A stretch of 24,945 nt of DNA from an uncultured Gemmatimonadota bacterium (GCA_946480295.1 CAMLIT010000062.1:1-24945); one strand, 5' to 3'. Shown: positions 1 to 8,342, counted from the stretch's first letter. Notes: generated by a model not told the origin, from the letters alone. Numbers and translations: made by a program.

Positions 1-351
1 GAGCGGCAGGCCGCCTGCCGAGAGCATTTGGAAGCGTGCGAGGAGTGCCGCGCGTGGAGTGACGGCGCGCCGGACGACGTGGTGCGGGCGCGCGTGGCCG
101 ACGTGCTCTCGTACACGGCGGGCGACGCGGTGGAGCTCCGCTGCGCCGCGGCGCTCGCGGCGAGAGTCGCCGCGCTGGTGCACGACGCCTCGGTCGTGGT
201 GCGCGCCGATGATGCGATCGTCGCCGGGCTGCGCGCGGTCACCAGCGACGGGCGCCTGTCGGTGGACGACACGCTCGAGGCCTGGCTCGCGCGCGAGCGC
301 CAGGCGCTCGCGATCGAGATCTGCCGCGAGCTGGGCGGGCCGGATGACTGA
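1..351 (+). CDS. atpE: V/A-type ATPase subunit E, C-terminal part (5' end outside window)
   Basis: This is the peripheral-stalk subunit E of a V/A-type ATP synthase/ATPase, which links the A3B3 head to the membrane sector. The frame is open from base 1, so the gene starts upstream; the first in-frame start-like codon (TTG at 28) is probably internal. The end of the protein, with the pattern GLRAV-SDGRLSVDDTLEAW followed by a helical stretch ending ICRELGG, is the typical C-terminal signature of this family (a 'DGR..VDNTLEAR'-like segment). The family is about 190-200 residues, so roughly the last 60% is present. The visible N-terminal part carries three cysteines close together (residues 6, 13 and 16 of the visible part), which is unusual for this coiled-coil subunit. 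Its stop overlaps the start of subunit C by 8 bases, as expected for an operon. Confidence 0.8.
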   Translation, partial: ERQAACREHLEACEECRAWSDGAPDDVVRARVADVLSYTAGDAVELRCAAALAARVAALVHDASVVVRADDAIVAGLRAVTSDGRLSVDDTLEAWLARERQALAIEICRELGGPDD

Positions 352-1357
352 CTGGTCGGACGTCGTCGCGCGGGCGCGCGGGCTCTCGGGGCGTCTGCTC
401 GGGCGCGACCGCCTCGTCGAGGCGGCGCGTGCGCGCGATCTCCCTTCGCTCGGCGAGCTTCTCGCGCGGTCGGGGTACCCGGAGATCGGCGACGAGGCGC
501 GGCGGGATCCGGTGCTCCTCGAGCGGATGCTGCGGCGGATGGGGGGGGAGCGGCTCGCGCTCCTCGCGCGGTGGAGCGCCGCGCGGCTCCCCCTCCTCGC
601 GCCGCTCTACGAGGAGGAGGACTGTCGCAGCCTTCGGGCCATCCTTCGCGGCGTGATCGCAGGCGTGCCCGTCGAGCAGCGCCTGTCGGGCCTCGTGCCC
701 ACTCCCGCGCTCCCCGCAGCCGCCGTCGCCGAGCTCGCCCGGCAGCCTGACGCGTCACACGTCGTGGCGCTTCTCGCGGCGTGGCGTCACCCGTACGGTT
801 CGGCGCTCCTTGGCGAGGCGACACGGCCGCAGCCGGACGCTTTCCGCCTGCAGCTCGCGCTCGACCGGCGTTACGGCGAGCGCGCGCACCGCGCCGCCGA
901 AGCGGCAGGGGCGGCGCTGCTGCGGCACGTACAGCTCCAGGTCGATCTCGCGAACGCATGGACGGCGCTGGCGCTGGCGGCGCACGCGGTCGAGCACGAG
1001 CCGGCGGAGCTGTTCGTGTCCGGCGGGGAGGTCGTGACGCTCGAGCTGTTCCTGGAGTGTGCGCGCGCCGCGAGCGCCGTCTCGGCGCGCGCGGTGCTCG
1101 CGCGCAGGGCGGCGGGGACGGTGGTGGCGCGCGTCGTGGGCACGGAGCTCGCGCGCTGGGAGCAGGAGGATCGCGCCCTCGTCGAGGCGCTGGCGCTCGG
1201 CCGCCGCGAGAGCCGCGTCGATCCGCTGAGCGTCGGCGCGATCCTCCAGTACGTGCTCCGGTTGCGCGCGGAGATTCGCGACCTCGGACGGATCGTCTGG
1301 GGGATCGCGCTCGACGCGCCGCGCGCGCTCCTCGCCCGCTCGCTGGTGACGCCATGA
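344..1357 (+). CDS. atpC: V/A-type ATPase subunit C (central-stalk/rotor socket, V-ATPase d-like)
   Basis: The product is 337 residues, close to the usual 320-350 for the bacterial/archaeal subunit C (eukaryotic d), the funnel that couples the D-F shaft to the membrane ring. The start is ATG 344, which overlaps subunit E; the same frame stays open upstream but only as an antisense-like arginine-rich shadow. The N-terminus (a short helix with RARGLSGRLLGRDRL followed by LPSLGELLARSGYPE) fits the family, where tandem helical repeats begin with a 'RVRALRSRLL' type motif. The C-terminus LRLRAEIRDLGRIVWGIALD matches the conserved 'RAEI.NLR.I..GK' ending. Position between E and F is the order known from Thermus. 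It ends in an ATGA overlap with subunit F. Confidence 0.82.
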   Translation: MTDWSDVVARARGLSGRLLGRDRLVEAARARDLPSLGELLARSGYPEIGDEARRDPVLLERMLRRMGGERLALLARWSAARLPLLAPLYEEEDCRSLRAILRGVIAGVPVEQRLSGLVPTPALPAAAVAELARQPDASHVVALLAAWRHPYGSALLGEATRPQPDAFRLQLALDRRYGERAHRAAEAAGAALLRHVQLQVDLANAWTALALAAHAVEHEPAELFVSGGEVVTLELFLECARAASAVSARAVLARRAAGTVVARVVGTELARWEQEDRALVEALALGRRESRVDPLSVGAILQYVLRLRAEIRDLGRIVWGIALDAPRALLARSLVTP

Positions 1358-1689
1358 CCGGGACACACACCGTCCAGGCGATCGGGCCGGCGGAGATGGC
1401 GACGGGCTTCGCCCTCGCCGGCGTCCCCGTGGAGGAGGCCGCGTCCATCGCCGACGGCGTCGCGCGCGTGGCGGCGGCGCTCGTGCGCGGCGACGCCGGC
1501 GTGCTGCTGGTGGACGAGGCGATCGTGGCGGCGCTCCCCGACGACGTGCGTCGTCGCATCGTGCGCAACCCGACGCCGGTGATCGTCCCCGTGCCGCCGC
1601 CGCGGTGGGAGGAGCATCCGGAGGACGTGGCCTCGTACATCCTCGAGCTGCTCCAGCGCGCGATCGGTTATCGCATGAGGCTCCGGTGA
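1354..1689 (+). CDS. atpF: V/A-type ATPase subunit F (central rotor shaft)
   Basis: The product is 111 residues, the normal size for subunit F, which binds subunit D in the rotating central stalk. The Rossmann-like pattern is visible: a first strand (VQAIGPAEMATGFALAGV), a central hydrophobic strand GVLLVDEAIVAAL, and VIVPVPPP followed by an acidic stretch and the C-terminal helix SYILELLQRAIGYRMRL. The last helix corresponds to the 'I...V.RAIG..I' ending of the family. The start ATG 1354 overlaps the subunit C stop (ATGA) and the stop overlaps the subunit A start (GTGA), so translation is likely coupled along the operon. Confidence 0.85.
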   Translation: MTGTHTVQAIGPAEMATGFALAGVPVEEAASIADGVARVAAALVRGDAGVLLVDEAIVAALPDDVRRRIVRNPTPVIVPVPPPRWEEHPEDVASYILELLQRAIGYRMRLR

Positions 1690-3437
1690 GCGGCGCGACC
1701 GTGGTGCGCATCGCCGGCGCCCTCGTCGAGGCGCGGCCGCTCGCGCAGGCGGCGCTCAACGAGCTCGCCCACGTCGGCGTCGGCCGGCTCATGGGGGAGG
1801 TCATCCGCATCGACGGAGACACCGCCACGCTCCAGGTGTTCGAGGACACGAGCGGCGTGTCGCTCGGCGAGCCGGTGGAGGCGACGGGGGCTCCGCTCAC
1901 CGCGCACCTCGGGCCGGGGCTGCTCGGCGCGCTCCTCGACGGCGTCGGCCGGCCGCTCGATCGCGTCGCCGCCCTCGCCGGCGATTTCGTCCCGGCCGGC
2001 GCCGCGGTGCCGACCCTCGACGCCGAGCGGCGCTGGCGCTTCGAGGCGAGCGTCGCCGCCGGCGACGAGGTGGCCGGCGGCGACGTCCTCGGCACCGTCG
2101 TCGAGCAGGGACAGTTCGTCCACCGCATCCTCGTGCCGCCGGGCCACACGGGACGCGTCCGGCGCATGACGAGCGGCGAGTACACCGTTCACGAGCCCGT
2201 CGGGGAGCTGGAGGATGGGACGCCACTCGCCCTGGCGCACCGCTGGCCGCTGCGCGTGGCGCGCCCCGTCGGCGCGCGCCTCGGCGCGACGCGTCCGCTG
2301 GTCACCGGCCAGCGCGTGCTCGACTTCTTCTTCCCGGTTGCCGAAGGCGGGAGCGCGGCGGTGCCGGGCGGCTTCGGCACCGGGAAGACCGTCGTCGAGC
2401 ACTCCCTCGCCAAGTTCGCCGACACGGACCTCGTCGTCTACGTCGGCTGCGGCGAGCGCGGCAACGAGATGGCCGAGGTGGTGCAGGAGTTCCCGAAGCT
2501 GACGCACCCCGTGACCGGGCGGCCGGTGATGAGCCGCGCCGTCCTCGTCGCGAACACGTCGAACATGCCGGTGGCGGCGCGCGAAGCCTCCATCTATCTC
2601 GGCGTCACCATCGCCGAGTACTTCCGCGACATGGGCTGCCGCGTCGCGCTGATGATCGACAGCATCTCGCGGTGGGCGGAGGCGCTGCGCGAGATCGGCG
2701 CGCGCCTCCAGGAGATGCCCGCCGAGGAGGGGTATCCGACCTCGCTCGCCGCGCGCTTCGGCACCTTCCTCGAGCGCTGCGGGCGCGTGCGGCCCCTCGG
2801 GCGCGGCGTCGCCCCCGGCGCGGTGACGATCATCGGCGCCATCTCGCCGCCCGGCGGCGACTTCTCCGAGCCGGTGACGCAGGCGGCGCTCCGCGTCGTC
2901 GGCGCGCTCTGGGCCCTCGATCCCCGGCTCGCGCACGAGCGGCACTTCCCGGCCATCGACTGGGAGACGAGCTACAGCCTCTACGCCGACGCCGTGATGC
3001 CCCACTTCATCGAGACCGGCGGCGCGGACTGGGCGGAGATGCGTCGCGAGTTGGTGGTGGCGCTCCAGCGCGAGCGCGAGCTGCGCGACGTGGCGGGGCT
3101 CATCGGCCCCGACGCCCTCGCCGACGAGGACCGGCTGCTGATGGAGATCGCGGCGCTCGTGCGCGAGATCTTCCTGCGGCAGAGCGCCTATGACCCGAAC
3201 GACGCGACCTGCTCCGTGCGCAAGACGTACGCGCTCGCGTCGGTGGCCACGCGCCTCCTTCGTGGCGCGAGCGCCGTCCTCGCCGGCGGCGGGACCGCGG
3301 CCTCCCTCGACCTCGACGCGGCGCGGCGCGCCCTCGCCGCGCTGCGCGACGCGGCCGAGGCGGAGGTGCCGGACCGCGCGCGCGAGGCGCTCGCGCAGGT
3401 GGACGCGCTGACGGCGCGCGGAGCGGTGCGCGCATGA
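1686..3437 (+). CDS. atpA: V/A-type ATPase catalytic subunit A
   Basis: The product is 583 residues, the usual size of subunit A with its insert (bulge) domain. GTG 1686 was chosen because it overlaps the subunit F stop, sits 5 bases after GAGG (1677-1680), and gives the expected N-terminal barrel (TVVRIAGALVEARPL...MGEVIRIDGD). The P-loop lies at about residues 227-235 as GGFGTGKT. Downstream are YVGCGERGNEMAEV, NTSNMPVAAREASIY and SRWAEALREIGARLQEMPAE, all highly characteristic of A subunits. It hydrolyses or makes ATP at the A/B interface. The P-loop differs from the common GPFGSGKT (Pro to Gly, Ser to Thr). The reading frame also opens 81 bases upstream, but that part overlaps subunit F and is ignored. 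Confidence 0.95.
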   Translation: MSGATVVRIAGALVEARPLAQAALNELAHVGVGRLMGEVIRIDGDTATLQVFEDTSGVSLGEPVEATGAPLTAHLGPGLLGALLDGVGRPLDRVAALAGDFVPAGAAVPTLDAERRWRFEASVAAGDEVAGGDVLGTVVEQGQFVHRILVPPGHTGRVRRMTSGEYTVHEPVGELEDGTPLALAHRWPLRVARPVGARLGATRPLVTGQRVLDFFFPVAEGGSAAVPGGFGTGKTVVEHSLAKFADTDLVVYVGCGERGNEMAEVVQEFPKLTHPVTGRPVMSRAVLVANTSNMPVAAREASIYLGVTIAEYFRDMGCRVALMIDSISRWAEALREIGARLQEMPAEEGYPTSLAARFGTFLERCGRVRPLGRGVAPGAVTIIGAISPPGGDFSEPVTQAALRVVGALWALDPRLAHERHFPAIDWETSYSLYADAVMPHFIETGGADWAEMRRELVVALQRERELRDVAGLIGPDALADEDRLLMEIAALVREIFLRQSAYDPNDATCSVRKTYALASVATRLLRGASAVLAGGGTAASLDLDAARRALAALRDAAEAEVPDRAREALAQVDALTARGAVRA

Positions 3438-4810
3438 GCGGGCTCGCGCGTCGTTATGCGGGCGCGGCCAGCGCCTCCGGTCAGCTGCTCGTGCTGCGGC
3501 GCACGGCGCGCGTCGCGCTCGGCGAGTGGGTGCGCATCGCGCTCCCCGGCCAGCCCGAGCGGCGCGGCCAGGTGATCGAGGCGGGGCTGGACACGACCGT
3601 CGTGCACGTGCTCCAGGAGTCGATCGGCCTCGCGCCCGCCCGCGCCGAGGTCACCCTCACCGGCGAGGTATCGAGCACCCTCGTCGGGCGCGACCTGCTC
3701 GGCCGCGTGCTGAGCGGCGTCGGCGCACCCCTCGACGGCCTCCCCGCGCCGATCGGCGAGGCGGTGCGCCCGATCACCGGCGCGGTGATGAACCCGGCCC
3801 GGCGCGCCCGCCCCGCCGACTTCATCGAGACCGGCGTCTCGGCGATCGACGGCATGAACACGCTCGTGCGCGGCCAGAAGCTGCCCATCTTCTCCGGACC
3901 CGGGCTGCCGGCGCTGGACCTCGCGGCGCAGATCGTCGAGGGCGCGCGCGCGCCCCACGGCGAGCCCTTCGCCGTCATCTTCGTCGCCGTCGGGATCACC
4001 GCCCGCGAGACGGAGAGCTTCCTCGCGCGCTTCCGGGCGCGCGGGCGCCTCGAGACCGCGGTGCTCTATCTCAACCAGGCGAGCGATCCGCCCGTGGAGC
4101 GGCTGCAGGCGCCCCGCATCGCCCTCACCGAGGCGGAGTACCTCGCCTTCGACCGCGGGATGCACGTCCTCGTCGTCCTCGCCGACATCACCCACTACTG
4201 CGAGGCGCTGCGCGAGATCGCCGCCGCGCGCGACGAGATCCCCGGCCGTCGCGGCTATCCGGGCTACATGTACACCGACCTCGCCAGCCTCTTCGAGCGG
4301 GCGGGCATCATCGAGGGGCGGACCGGCTCCATCACCCAGCTTCCGGTCGTCACGCTGCCTGACGACGACATCACGCATCCGATCCCGGACCTCACCGGGT
4401 ACATCACCGAGGGCCAGATCGTCCTCAGCCGCGAGCTCTTCCGCCGCGGCGTGCAGCCGCCGATCGACGTGCTCCCCTCGCTCTCGCGGCTGATGGGCTC
4501 CGGCATCGGCGAGGGGCGCACGCACCCGGAGCATCGCGAGCTCTCCGACCAGCTCTACGCGACCTACGCGCGCGGCCGCGAGGCGCTCACCACGGCGGCG
4601 ATCATCGGCGCCGCCGGGCTGACGGAGGCGGACCGCCGCGCCGCCGATTTCACCACGCGCTTCGAGCAGGAGTTCATCGCGCAGTCTGCGCGTCGGTCCA
4701 TCGCCGAGACGCTCGAGCTGGGGTGGCGGCTCCTCGAGCCCTTTCCGCGCGACGAGCTGCTGCGGATCGGTGCCGCCACGTGGGCGCGGCGCCAGACGAG
4801 GGAGGGCTAG
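3434..4810 (+). CDS. atpB: V/A-type ATPase non-catalytic subunit B
   Basis: The product is 458 residues, matching B subunits (about 460). The sequence equivalent to the P-loop, KLPIFSGPGLPALDLAAQI, lacks the GKT lysine, as in all B subunits, which marks it as the regulatory rather than catalytic chain. Other family motifs are GRVLSGVGAPLDG, ADFIETGVSAIDGMNTLVRGQ, YLNQASDPPVERLQAPR, GRRGYPGYMYTDLASLFERAG and GSITQLPVVTLPDDDITHPI. The start ATG 3434 overlaps the subunit A stop by four bases (ATGA). It forms the A3B3 hexamer with subunit A. Confidence 0.95.
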   Translation: MSGLARRYAGAASASGQLLVLRRTARVALGEWVRIALPGQPERRGQVIEAGLDTTVVHVLQESIGLAPARAEVTLTGEVSSTLVGRDLLGRVLSGVGAPLDGLPAPIGEAVRPITGAVMNPARRARPADFIETGVSAIDGMNTLVRGQKLPIFSGPGLPALDLAAQIVEGARAPHGEPFAVIFVAVGITARETESFLARFRARGRLETAVLYLNQASDPPVERLQAPRIALTEAEYLAFDRGMHVLVVLADITHYCEALREIAAARDEIPGRRGYPGYMYTDLASLFERAGIIEGRTGSITQLPVVTLPDDDITHPIPDLTGYITEGQIVLSRELFRRGVQPPIDVLPSLSRLMGSGIGEGRTHPEHRELSDQLYATYARGREALTTAAIIGAAGLTEADRRAADFTTRFEQEFIAQSARRSIAETLELGWRLLEPFPRDELLRIGAATWARRQTREG

Positions 4811-5452
4811 GTGCCGGGGCCGCGCATCGCGCCGACGCGCGCCAACCTGCTCCACGTGCGCGGTCAGCTCGCCCGCGTGCGCAAGGGGGCGCAGGTGGTG
4901 CGGCGCAAGCGGCAGGCGCTCGTCGCGCATCTCTTCCACGTCGCGCGCCCGGCCGTGGACGCACGCGCCGAGATCGAGCGGCGCGTCGCCGAAGCCTATC
5001 CGCCGCTCCTCGCCGCGCTGGCCGTGCACGGGCGCGACGGCCTGCGCGCGCTCGCGTGGCCCGCGCGGCGGCTCGACGTCGAGGTCACGCCGGCGCAGAT
5101 CTGGGGCGTCGCCGTCGCCGACATCGCGTGCCCGACCACGCTGCCGCGCACCCTCGACGCGCGCGGTACCGCGCCGGGGAGCACCGGGCCCGCGGCCGCC
5201 GATGCCGCCGCGCGCTTCGAGGAGCTGACGGCACTCCTCCTCGCCGCGGCGCCCGCCGAGCTGCGCGTGAGCCGGCTCGCCGCCGCGGTGGCGCAGACGT
5301 CGCGGCAGCTTCACGTCCTCGAGCAGCGTCTCGAGCCGACGCTCGCCGGCCAGATCGCCGCAGTCCGCCGGACGCTCGAGGAGCGCGAGCGCGAGGAGCA
5401 CCTCGTCCTCAAGCATCTCCAGCGGAAGCGGCAGCGCGCGCCGCACACCTGA
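4811..5452 (+). CDS. atpD: V/A-type ATPase subunit D (central rotor shaft)
   Basis: The product is 213 residues, matching subunit D (about 205-225), which forms the long antiparallel coiled coil of the rotor. The start is GTG 4811, directly after the subunit B stop, with GGAGGG (4801-4806) in front. The N-terminus PTRANLLHVRGQLARVRKG followed by LKR/RRKRQAL-like residues is the strongest family signature (PTR..L...K..L..A..G...LK.KRD.L). The C-terminus TRRQLHVLEQRLEPTLAGQI-like helix (residues about 150-185) matches the returning helix. This is the last gene of the ATPase operon; a hairpin overlaps its stop codon. Confidence 0.9.
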   Translation: MPGPRIAPTRANLLHVRGQLARVRKGAQVVRRKRQALVAHLFHVARPAVDARAEIERRVAEAYPPLLAALAVHGRDGLRALAWPARRLDVEVTPAQIWGVAVADIACPTTLPRTLDARGTAPGSTGPAAADAAARFEELTALLLAAAPAELRVSRLAAAVAQTSRQLHVLEQRLEPTLAGQIAAVRRTLEEREREEHLVLKHLQRKRQRAPHT

Positions 5453-5480
5453 CGCGCGGCGCCGGCGCCGCCGCGTCAGG
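5448..5480 (+). terminator. GC-rich hairpin at the end of the ATPase operon
   Basis: CCTGACGCG (5448-5456) pairs perfectly with CGCGTCAGG (5472-5480), and the 15 bases between them can continue to pair (GGCGCC/GGCGCC). The left arm contains the stop codon of subunit D (TGA 5450-5452). No long T-run follows (only CATTTCCC), so an intrinsic terminator is plausible but not textbook. The following 90 bases up to the ccmA start show no clear sigma-70 promoter. Confidence 0.45.
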
Positions 5481-5570
5481 CATTTCCCGACCAACATACC
5501 GTCGGCGGACGACAGACTCCCTGATTGGCCCGGCCTAGCTTCGGCTCCCGAGACCAGCCGGAGGCAGTGC

Positions 5571-6329
5571 GTGACGGAAGAGCCGCGGTACGGCGCCAGC
5601 GCCCGCGGGGCACCACCCGCGGTCGCGCTCGACGCGATCGCCCAACGACTCGGCGGCCGCTGGGCGCTGCGCGGCGTCACCCTGTCCGTCGCACCCGGGG
5701 AGCTCGTCGCCGTCGTCGGTCACAACGGCAGCGGCAAGACGACCCTCCTGCGCGTCGTCTCCACCGCGCTCCGGCCGACTCGCGGCACCGGTCGCGTGTT
5801 CGGGCACGATCTCCGGCGCGACCCGCACGGCGTCCGTGCCGTCACCGCCATGCTCACCCACGCGACGGGGCTCTACGACGACCTCACCGCCGCCGAGAAC
5901 CTGGAGTTCGCGCAGCGCATGTGCGGCGAGGCGCCCGATCGTCGCGCCATCGCCCGCGCGCTCGAGCGCGTGGAGATGCTGCCGCACGCCGACGGGCGCG
6001 TGCGCGCCTTTTCGTCCGGCATGCAGCGGCGCGTCGCCGTCGCGCGGCTCTTCCTCCGTCCCGCGCGGCTCCTGCTGCTGGACGAGCCGTACAACAGCCT
6101 CGATGCCGCCGGCGTCCGCCTGATCGACGAGCTCCTCGCCGAGACCCGCGCGGCGGGCGGCTCGGCGCTCGTCGTGCTGCACGACCTCGAGCGCGGCGAG
6201 GCGCTCTTCGACCGCGTCGTCGAGCTGAAGGAGGGGCGGCTGGTCGCGGTGCGACCGGGCATCGCCGCCCGGGAGCTCCGGGCGCTCGACCTCGCGGACG
6301 ACGAAGTCGTCGCCGCCGGAGGGCGCTGA
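5571..6329 (+). CDS. ccmA: Heme exporter ATP-binding protein CcmA
   Basis: An ABC-type ATPase of 252 residues. It has Walker A GHNGSGKT (residues 50-57), a signature FSSGMQRR (147-154), Walker B LLLLDEP (167-173) and the H-loop histidine in VVLHDLE (about 204). In system I cytochrome c maturation, CcmA drives release of heme-loaded CcmE from the CcmCD complex, together with CcmB. GTG 5571 is supported by GGAGG at 5560-5564, six bases in front. The N-terminal about 18 residues are a low-complexity extension compared with shorter CcmA proteins. ABC ATPases are hard to assign alone, but the ccmBCDEFGH genes follow directly, which makes this assignment firm. It is the first gene of the operon. 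Confidence 0.92.
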   Translation: MTEEPRYGASARGAPPAVALDAIAQRLGGRWALRGVTLSVAPGELVAVVGHNGSGKTTLLRVVSTALRPTRGTGRVFGHDLRRDPHGVRAVTAMLTHATGLYDDLTAAENLEFAQRMCGEAPDRRAIARALERVEMLPHADGRVRAFSSGMQRRVAVARLFLRPARLLLLDEPYNSLDAAGVRLIDELLAETRAAGGSALVVLHDLERGEALFDRVVELKEGRLVAVRPGIAARELRALDLADDEVVAAGGR

Positions 6330-6331
6330 CG

Positions 6332-7018
6332 ATGCGCTGGGGCTACGAGCTCGCGCGCGTCCGCGCGGTCGCGTGGAAGGACCTGCGCACCGAGCGCCGC
6401 TCGGCGGCGAACTTCAACTCGGTCCTCTTCCTGGCGATGCTGATGCTGCTGCTCTTCGGCTTCGCCCTCGGCCCGGACGCGACCGGGCTGCGCGACGCCA
6501 CCGGCGGCGTCCTCTGGCTCACGATCCTCTTCAGCGGCGTGCAGGCGTTCAACCGCTCGTACCAGGTCGAGCTGGACAACGCCGCGCTCGAGACCCTCCT
6601 GCTGTATCCCGGCGAGCGCTGGCCGATCTTCGTCGGCAAGGTGATCGCGAACCTCAGCTTCGTGCTCGCCGTCGAGATCATCACCGTCCCGCTCGCGGCC
6701 GTGCTCTATCACGCGCCGCTCGACCGCGGGATGCCGGCGCTCGCGGTCGTGCTCCTCCTCGGCACCTTCGGCTTCGTCACGCTCGGCACCGTGTACGCCG
6801 CCGTCGCCAGCCGGAGCCGCGCGCGCGAGGTGCTCCTTCCGCTGCTGCTCTTCCCGATGCTCGTCCCCGTCCTCATCGCCGCCGCCAAGGCGACGGCCGC
6901 TCTCACCACCGGGGACGTCATGGGTGAGAGCTCATCGTGGCTGCGGCTGCTCGTGGCCTTCGATGTCATCTTCTTCACCGCGTCGGTGTTCGTGTTCGAC
7001 GCGGTCATCGGAGCGTGA
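6332..7018 (+). CDS. ccmB: Heme exporter membrane subunit CcmB
   Basis: An integral membrane protein of 228 residues (CcmB is usually about 220). The cytoplasmic N-terminus AVAWKDLRTERRSAANFNSV is the typical CcmB opening ('..KDL..E.R.....'), followed by about six hydrophobic helices. The loop with FSGVQAFNRSYQVELDNAAL EtLLL-type residues (about 68-92) is also diagnostic ('....R.F..E.EDG.LE.LLL'). It pairs with CcmA as the permease part of the complex. The start ATG 6332 lies two bases after the ccmA stop. Confidence 0.92.
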   Translation: MRWGYELARVRAVAWKDLRTERRSAANFNSVLFLAMLMLLLFGFALGPDATGLRDATGGVLWLTILFSGVQAFNRSYQVELDNAALETLLLYPGERWPIFVGKVIANLSFVLAVEIITVPLAAVLYHAPLDRGMPALAVVLLLGTFGFVTLGTVYAAVASRSRAREVLLPLLLFPMLVPVLIAAAKATAALTTGDVMGESSSWLRLLVAFDVIFFTASVFVFDAVIGA

Positions 7019-7020
7019 CC

Positions 7021-7764
7021 ATGCGAACGGTCTCCACCACCGGAGCGATGGCGCCGCCGAGCCCCCCGCGCTGGCTCGCCGCGCTCGGCGCCGCCGGCTT
7101 CGTCCTCGTCGCCGCGGCCCAGCTCTTCGGCTTCCTCATCTCGCCCCCCGATCGCGACATGGGGCACCTGCAGAAGATCATGTACGTGCACGTGCCGGCG
7201 GCGATGACCGCGTTCATGTGCTTCGCCGTCGTCTTCTGCGCCAGCGCGTACTACCTATGGAAGGGACAGGATCGGGCCGACCTGCTCGCCGCGGCGGCCG
7301 CGGAAGTCGGCGCCGTCCTCACCGCGCTGACGCTCATGCTCGGCTCCATCTGGGCGCGGCCCACCTGGAACGTGTGGTGGGCGTGGGATGCCCGCCTGAC
7401 GTCCACCGCCGTGCTGCTCGTCATCTTCGTCGGCTATCTGGCGCTGCGCGCGTTCACCGAGGACCCCGACCAGCGCGCTCGATGGAGCGCGGCCGTCGGC
7501 ATCCTCGGGTCGCTCAACGTCCCCATCGTCATGCTCTCGGTCCGCTGGTGGCGCACCATCCACCAGCTCCCCGACACCACCCAGAGCGTCTCCCCGGTCT
7601 ACCGGCTGGCCCTCTGGACGAACGTCGTCGCCGTGATGGTGCTCGTCAGCTCCTTCGTCATCCGCCGCTACTTCATCGCGCGGCTCGACTACTACGCCGC
7701 GCAGGTCGCCGAGCGTGAAGCGTTAGGCACCCTGCCCGAGCTGGAGGAAGCCCATGTGGTCTAA
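7021..7764 (+). CDS. ccmC: Heme-handling membrane protein CcmC
   Basis: A six-helix membrane protein of 247 residues. The tryptophan-rich WWD domain, WARPTWNVWWAWDARLTS (residues 111-128), faces the periplasm, and the flanking heme-ligand histidines are visible in YVHVP (His57) and TIHQLP (His181). CcmC presents heme to CcmE. ATG 7021 has GGAG at 7010-7013; an alternative in-frame ATG lies at 7048, and the first residues look unstructured. Its 3' end overlaps ccmD by 11 bases. Confidence 0.95.
   Translation: MRTVSTTGAMAPPSPPRWLAALGAAGFVLVAAAQLFGFLISPPDRDMGHLQKIMYVHVPAAMTAFMCFAVVFCASAYYLWKGQDRADLLAAAAAEVGAVLTALTLMLGSIWARPTWNVWWAWDARLTSTAVLLVIFVGYLALRAFTEDPDQRARWSAAVGILGSLNVPIVMLSVRWWRTIHQLPDTTQSVSPVYRLALWTNVVAVMVLVSSFVIRRYFIARLDYYAAQVAEREALGTLPELEEAHVV
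7743..7750 (+). promoter_or_regulatory. Ribosome binding site for ccmD inside the ccmC 3' end
   Basis: GGAGGAAG precedes ATG 7754 by three bases from its end (the GGAGG core is six bases away). It supports translation of the small ccmD frame, which overlaps the last 11 bases of ccmC in another frame. Confidence 0.6.
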
Positions 7765-7888
7765 CTGGCCGTTCATCGTCGCGGCGTACGCCGCCGCCTG
7801 GATCGTCCTCGCCGGATACGGCTTGTATCTCAGCGCGCGTCGCGCCCGCGCGGCCCGCGCGGCCGCCGAGGCCACGCAGGAGGGGTGA
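7754..7888 (+). CDS. ccmD: CcmD-like small membrane protein
   Basis: A 44-residue protein, too short for most ORF cut-offs. It starts MWSNWPFIVAAYAAAWIVL and continues with one hydrophobic helix (residues about 7-27), then ends in a basic and alanine-rich tail (SARRARAARAAAEATQEG). This is the expected shape of CcmD: an aromatic N-terminus, a single transmembrane helix with 'Y...W..L..Y...L', and a charged cytoplasmic tail. It sits exactly where ccmD belongs, between ccmC and ccmE, with a good ribosome binding site. CcmD stabilises the CcmC-CcmE complex and helps release holo-CcmE. The ccmE ATG follows one base after its stop. Confidence 0.85.
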   Translation: MWSNWPFIVAAYAAAWIVLAGYGLYLSARRARAARAAAEATQEG

Positions 7889-7889
7889 C

Positions 7890-8342
7890 ATGGCGAGCCC
7901 TCGCAAGCGCGTCGCGATGATCGCCTCCGTGGTCGTCGTCCTCGGCGCCTTCGCCTACCTGCTGTACGGCGGTATCGGCAACAACCTCGTCTACTTCCTG
8001 ACGCCGGCGGAGCTGCTGGCCAAGGGCGCGAGCGCGGTCGATGCCCCGGTGCGGCTCGGCGGCCAGGTGGTGCCCGGGTCGGTCACCTGGGACGCGCAGA
8101 AGCTCGATCTGCGATTCCGCATCACCGACGGCATGAAGACGCTGGCCGTGCATTCCACCGGCGCCCCGCCGCAGATGTTCCGGCCGGGCATCGGCGTGCT
8201 CGTGGAAGGGAAGTACCAGCGGAGCGGCACCTTCGAGGCGACGAACCTGATGGTCAAGCACTCGAACGAGTACCACCCGCCCGCCGCCGGCCACAAGCCG
8301 GAGGAAGTCTACAGGACGCTGATCCGGGAGGGTAAGTCGTGA
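7890..8342 (+). CDS. ccmE: Heme chaperone CcmE
   Basis: The product is 150 residues. It has a short basic N-terminus, one transmembrane helix (about residues 8-27), then a soluble beta-barrel (OB-fold) domain in the periplasm. The covalent heme-binding motif is HSNEY (His124 to Tyr128), the H-x-x-x-Y type used by most bacteria rather than the C-x-x-x-Y variant. The segment YFLTPAELLAKG and the end of the barrel, VEGKYQRSGTFEATNLMVKH, match the family. CcmE carries heme from CcmC to CcmF. Its stop overlaps the ccmF start (GTGA). Confidence 0.94.
   Translation: MASPRKRVAMIASVVVVLGAFAYLLYGGIGNNLVYFLTPAELLAKGASAVDAPVRLGGQVVPGSVTWDAQKLDLRFRITDGMKTLAVHSTGAPPQMFRPGIGVLVEGKYQRSGTFEATNLMVKHSNEYHPPAAGHKPEEVYRTLIREGKS

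Noticed and set aside
755..2185. Long minus-strand frame (476 residues) opposite ATPase subunits
   Set aside because: Low-complexity Arg/Pro/Ala content; the plus-strand subunits C, F and A are unambiguous.
5511..5541. Possible promoter before ccmA (GACAGA ... TAGCTT)
   Set aside because: Weak matches with poor spacing; not callable without transcript data.
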